Origin: Lentimicrobium saccharophilum | GTDB lineage: Bacteria > Bacteroidota > Bacteroidia > Bacteroidales > Lentimicrobiaceae | Assembly (NCBI RefSeq): GCF_001192835.1 | Contig: NZ_DF968182.1 | Coordinates: forward strand, 2,637,113-2,701,112 | Reading direction: 5' to 3' | Length of the DNA stretch: 64,000 nt | Shown: positions 61,841 through 64,000 of the stretch, piece by piece | Layout of the letters: every line of letters starts with the position of its first letter | Numbering within the stretch: the first letter of the stretch is position 1 | Notes under the pieces: model-generated | What the model was told of the DNA's origin: nothing | Database searches by the model: none | Seen by the model: the letters and a program-made list of their open reading frames with translations, nothing else | Program-made: the position numbers and the translations under genes

Positions 61841-62533
61841 ATGAAGACTTTCATCCCTCCCGACGATTGTTCGCTCGGAAATATTGACGCTCCCTGCTTC
61901 CGCAACCTGCTTCCCGAGGAGATTGATCTTGCCCGCAACAGCAAGACACGGGTGATCTTCCGCAAAGGGGAAAACCTGACCAAACAGGGTGCGTTCGCTT
62001 CGAGTGTGCTGTTCATTATGGATGGCCTCGCAAAGCAGTATGTAGAAGGAGATGCAACCCGAAATTTCAACCTGAGGCTGTTGAAGGGCGGTGAATTTGT
62101 GGGACTTTCAGTGGCTTTCAATAACCATACTTACCAATACTCGGTAGTTGCCCTGCGCGAAACCACTGCCTGCCTGATAGAGAAAGAGGCTGTAACCAGC
62201 CTGATCAAAGCCAACGGAGCCTTTGCCTACAATATCATTAACCGCTACTGCGCACAAAACAGCAAACTGTATAACTCTATCCGTGACCTTATGTACAAGC
62301 AGATGAACGGCCGGCTTGCCGGAGCGCTGCTTTATCTGTGGAATGAACAGGTGAGCGCTGAGGTATTCCCTTACCTTAGCCGTAAAGATATCGCCGATTT
62401 TGCGGGGCTCTCAACAGAAAGCACGGTTAAACTGCTGAAAACCTTTGAAAAAGAAGGGCTGATCAGCCTGGAAGATAAGGATATACGGCTGAACGATGTG
62501 GCGGGTCTGGAGCAGATAAACCTCCGCGGATAA
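61841..62533 (+). CDS. Crp/Fnr family transcriptional regulator
   Basis: A 230-residue regulator with an N-terminal cyclic-nucleotide-binding-like barrel (about 20-135) and a C-terminal winged HTH (RKDIADFAGLSTESTVKLLKTFEKEGLI, shown in part). No Fnr-type N-terminal iron-sulfur cysteines are evident (only an isolated Cys pair near residues 9 and 17), and the barrel lacks the cAMP-binding RxS motif, so the ligand is unknown. It has its own promoter. Confidence 0.9.
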   Translation: MKTFIPPDDCSLGNIDAPCFRNLLPEEIDLARNSKTRVIFRKGENLTKQGAFASSVLFIMDGLAKQYVEGDATRNFNLRLLKGGEFVGLSVAFNNHTYQYSVVALRETTACLIEKEAVTSLIKANGAFAYNIINRYCAQNSKLYNSIRDLMYKQMNGRLAGALLYLWNEQVSAEVFPYLSRKDIADFAGLSTESTVKLLKTFEKEGLISLEDKDIRLNDVAGLEQINLRG

Positions 62534-62560
62534 TGCTGCCGGTTATTCAGGCACTGACCC

Positions 62561-63028
62561 TTATAAATGTTTACGATAGTAATGAAACACCGATGGGAAA
62601 AGGGTTAAAATTGAAATCAGCGCACCGGTAAGCGCAAAAACCGGCTGCAACAGCGATGAGTAACTGAGCATAATGATCTGCACATTGATCCATATAATCA
62701 GGATAAAGCCATAGTACAGGGAGAATGTCCAGCACCAGTGCTGCTTATGATACAGGTTAAACAGTTCCGGCCATTGCCAGGGCGGTCTGACGAACAGCCC
62801 CCAGGCAATCAGCAGCGGAAGCAATCCATTGAATAACAGTAATATAATTCCGGGTATTAAAAAGGTGTGGAAAGGGCTGTTTGATAGAATTTCAGTGCTC
62901 ATCATCATCTTACTCCCATCGGGTGCGGTAACCAGTGCATATCCGCCGTAGATTCCTCCGATCCCGGTAAATACCAGCAATAAGACAAGCAGGTAAACCA
63001 TTAATGGAACTCGTGTATTATTTGCCAT
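62561..63028 (-). CDS. Hypothetical membrane protein
   Basis: A 155-residue protein with four hydrophobic helices (about 9-31, 55-80, 97-120 and 125-145). No family recognised; the arrangement resembles small DUF-type integral membrane proteins. It converges on the Crp/Fnr gene (27-bp gap). Confidence 0.7.
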   Translation of the reverse strand: MANNTRVPLMVYLLVLLLVFTGIGGIYGGYALVTAPDGSKMMMSTEILSNSPFHTFLIPGIILLLFNGLLPLLIAWGLFVRPPWQWPELFNLYHKQHWCWTFSLYYGFILIIWINVQIIMLSYSSLLQPVFALTGALISILTLFPSVFHYYRKHL

Positions 63029-63470
63029 AATGATAGTTTTGGTAAATCTATGGCAATATTTTAAATATCCATCCTCTTTTGTGCAAAAAGCCGGCTTTTT
63101 CTGAAATACGCATTCAAATTACCGGAGAACCAGCTTGAATCCGGCAACCTCTTTTAATGAAAATCCCGTATCCCGCATGCCCTGATGAAAATTTATGCCT
63201 TATTGTTGCAGATTTTCCGGGTAAGCAGGGATTTTTCCGGTTTTCCCGAGGCAATCCGGGAAGCATGAATAATCCGCGTTTTTCATGTCAGAGTACCAAA
63301 CCTTCATTGGCTTTTTCAGGTATAAACAAGTCGCAACCGGACAGAATACAGGGTCAGCTCAAATAAATATCATCCGATACGGAACAGATCACGCGGATGG
63401 CGTCCTCTTTAAAATCATTCCAAATTAATCCCTGCAGGAAGTTAATCTACCGGATTTCAGGTTTTTGAGT
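63029..63470. other. Intergenic region without a convincing gene
   Basis: About 440 bp with no recognisable coding features. A 69-codon plus-strand frame (63157-63366) has unlikely composition and no start context. Local inverted repeats rich in CCCGG are present near 63230-63260. Confidence 0.5.
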
Positions 63471-63478
63471 TATCTTTG
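63471..63478 (+). promoter_or_regulatory. -7 element (TATCTTTG) upstream of a small ORF
   Basis: TATCTTTG predicts a transcript start near 63483, about 15 bases before the ATG of the 24-codon ORF and 165 bases before the activase gene. Confidence 0.6.
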
Positions 63479-63497
63479 TACCACTGATTCTCGCAAA

Positions 63498-63572
63498 ATG
63501 AAAGGCATTAAATCATACATCAGCCTTTATCATTGTTTTGGCCGCGGGCTCTATGAGTGCTGGCTGTGCTAG
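63498..63572 (+). CDS. Possible 24-residue leader peptide
   Basis: ATG at 63498 followed by 24 codons and TAG. The product is rich in Tyr, His, Cys and Trp, ending ECWLC. It begins 20 bases after a well-placed promoter box and ends 76 bp before the activase gene. It could be a leader peptide, an independent micropeptide or chance. Confidence 0.35.
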   Translation: MKGIKSYISLYHCFGRGLYECWLC

Positions 63573-63591
63573 CTGACTATCCGTTTACTTC

Positions 63592-63615
63592 TCCCGGAAA
63601 CCCGGGAATTTCCCG
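63592..63615 (+). promoter_or_regulatory. Two mutually exclusive hairpins in the activase leader
   Basis: Stem A pairs TCCCGG (63592-63597) with CCGGGA (63602-63607), loop AAAC. Stem B pairs CGGGA (63603-63607) with TCCCG (63611-63615), loop ATT. They share bases and cannot form together. No T-run follows, so control of translation or stability is more likely than termination. Confidence 0.4.
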
Positions 63616-63648
63616 TTTCATCTCATATTATAATAATCCTGCATTGCC

Positions 63649-64000
63649 ATGAAAGGCTGTGTATTTGATATCAGGCATTATTCCGTTCATGATGGCCCGG
63701 GCATCCGCACGGCAGTTTTTCTGAAAGGCTGTCCGCTGCGATGCCGCTGGTGCCACAACCCCGAAGGGCTGGAACCGGAACCTGTGCAAGTTTGCCGTGA
63801 AAGGCAGGCCGGAGGCAAAACCATCCGCCTTACCGAAATCATTGGTAAATCAATGACACCGGCCGAAGTGGCTGAAGAGGTGCTTAAAAGCCGCATTTTT
63901 TTCGAAGAATCAGGAGGAGGTGTCACCTTTACCGGTGGGGAGCCCCTCATGCAGCCGGAATTTACCGAAGCCTGCCTGCAACTGATGGCGCGGGAGCACA
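63649..64000 (+). CDS. Glycyl-radical enzyme activating protein, partial (C-terminus beyond window)
   Basis: The first 117 codons of a radical SAM activase that installs a glycyl radical on a pyruvate-formate-lyase-type enzyme. Motifs are YSVHDGPGIRT, the cluster-binding CPLRCRWC (Cx3Cx2C) and the FTGGEPLMQPEF SAM-binding segment. The insert between the radical SAM cluster and GGGVTF is short here (about 50 residues with one Cys), so a ferredoxin-like insert with auxiliary clusters seems absent. The substrate enzyme should lie nearby, outside the window. Confidence 0.9.
   Translation, partial: MKGCVFDIRHYSVHDGPGIRTAVFLKGCPLRCRWCHNPEGLEPEPVQVCRERQAGGKTIRLTEIIGKSMTPAEVAEEVLKSRIFFEESGGGVTFTGGEPLMQPEFTEACLQLMAREH

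Noticed and set aside
63157-63366. 69-codon frame in the right intergenic region
   Set aside because: Unlikely composition, no promoter box or conserved motif.

Overview
The window reads as a chromosomal segment of a Bacteroidota bacterium, probably an anaerobic, Bacteroidales-like environmental lineage. Evidence for the phylum is the recurring TAnnTTTG promoter element, the near absence of Shine-Dalgarno sequences, a secreted protein with a type IX secretion (T9SS) C-terminal domain, BACON and dockerin-like modules in a secreted M14 peptidase, cysteate synthase, and the purH-mreBCD order. A glycyl-radical-enzyme activase and an unusual thioredoxin reductase suggest anaerobic life. I see no rRNA, tRNA, CRISPR array or intact insertion sequence.

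Layout. 1-6350: a partial secreted leucine-repeat protein; an AraC regulator; an AT-rich array of about 204-bp repeats (2208-3774) carrying a GxxExxY-family PD-(D/E)XK gene and bounded by a perfect 31-bp direct repeat of the araC 3' end; then yceI, a frameshifted small gene, pirin and a DODA-type dioxygenase. 6350-12130: an accessory block of membrane, TPR and unrecognised proteins. 12240-15280: a redox cluster (OsmC, a CX6C thioredoxin-like protein, a TrxB without the usual NADPH-phosphate motif, membrane-anchored thioredoxin, DUF302) closed by a strong terminator. 15286-20711: M14 metallopeptidase, DsrE-like lipoprotein, S4 protein, cysteate synthase. 20859-36882: mostly housekeeping (glyRS, pth, L25/Ctc, prs, queA, ispD, CDF transporter, glycosyltransferase plus flippase-like protein, ruvC, orphan histidine kinase, AsmA-like protein, dxs). 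37077-39344: a possible gene remnant and a T9SS cargo protein. 39970-50620: trkA-trkH, MATE exporter, two envelope glycosyltransferases, a lipid kinase, hemW, a lipoprotein and an EEP-fold hydrolase. 50900-57362: GH3-family protein, LysE exporter, recJ, FRG-domain protein, MacB/FtsX-type permease. 57819-62533: purH-mreB-mreC-mreD, then a Crp/Fnr regulator where mrdA/rodA might be expected. The right end has a small membrane protein, a possible 24-codon leader peptide and the start of a glycyl-radical activase.

The items most worth a second look are the repeat array with its nuclease-like gene and 31-bp flanking duplication, the non-canonical thioredoxin system, and the 24-codon ORF with two mutually exclusive hairpins upstream of the activase. 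All functional statements rest on reading motifs and known family features by eye; no database search was run.
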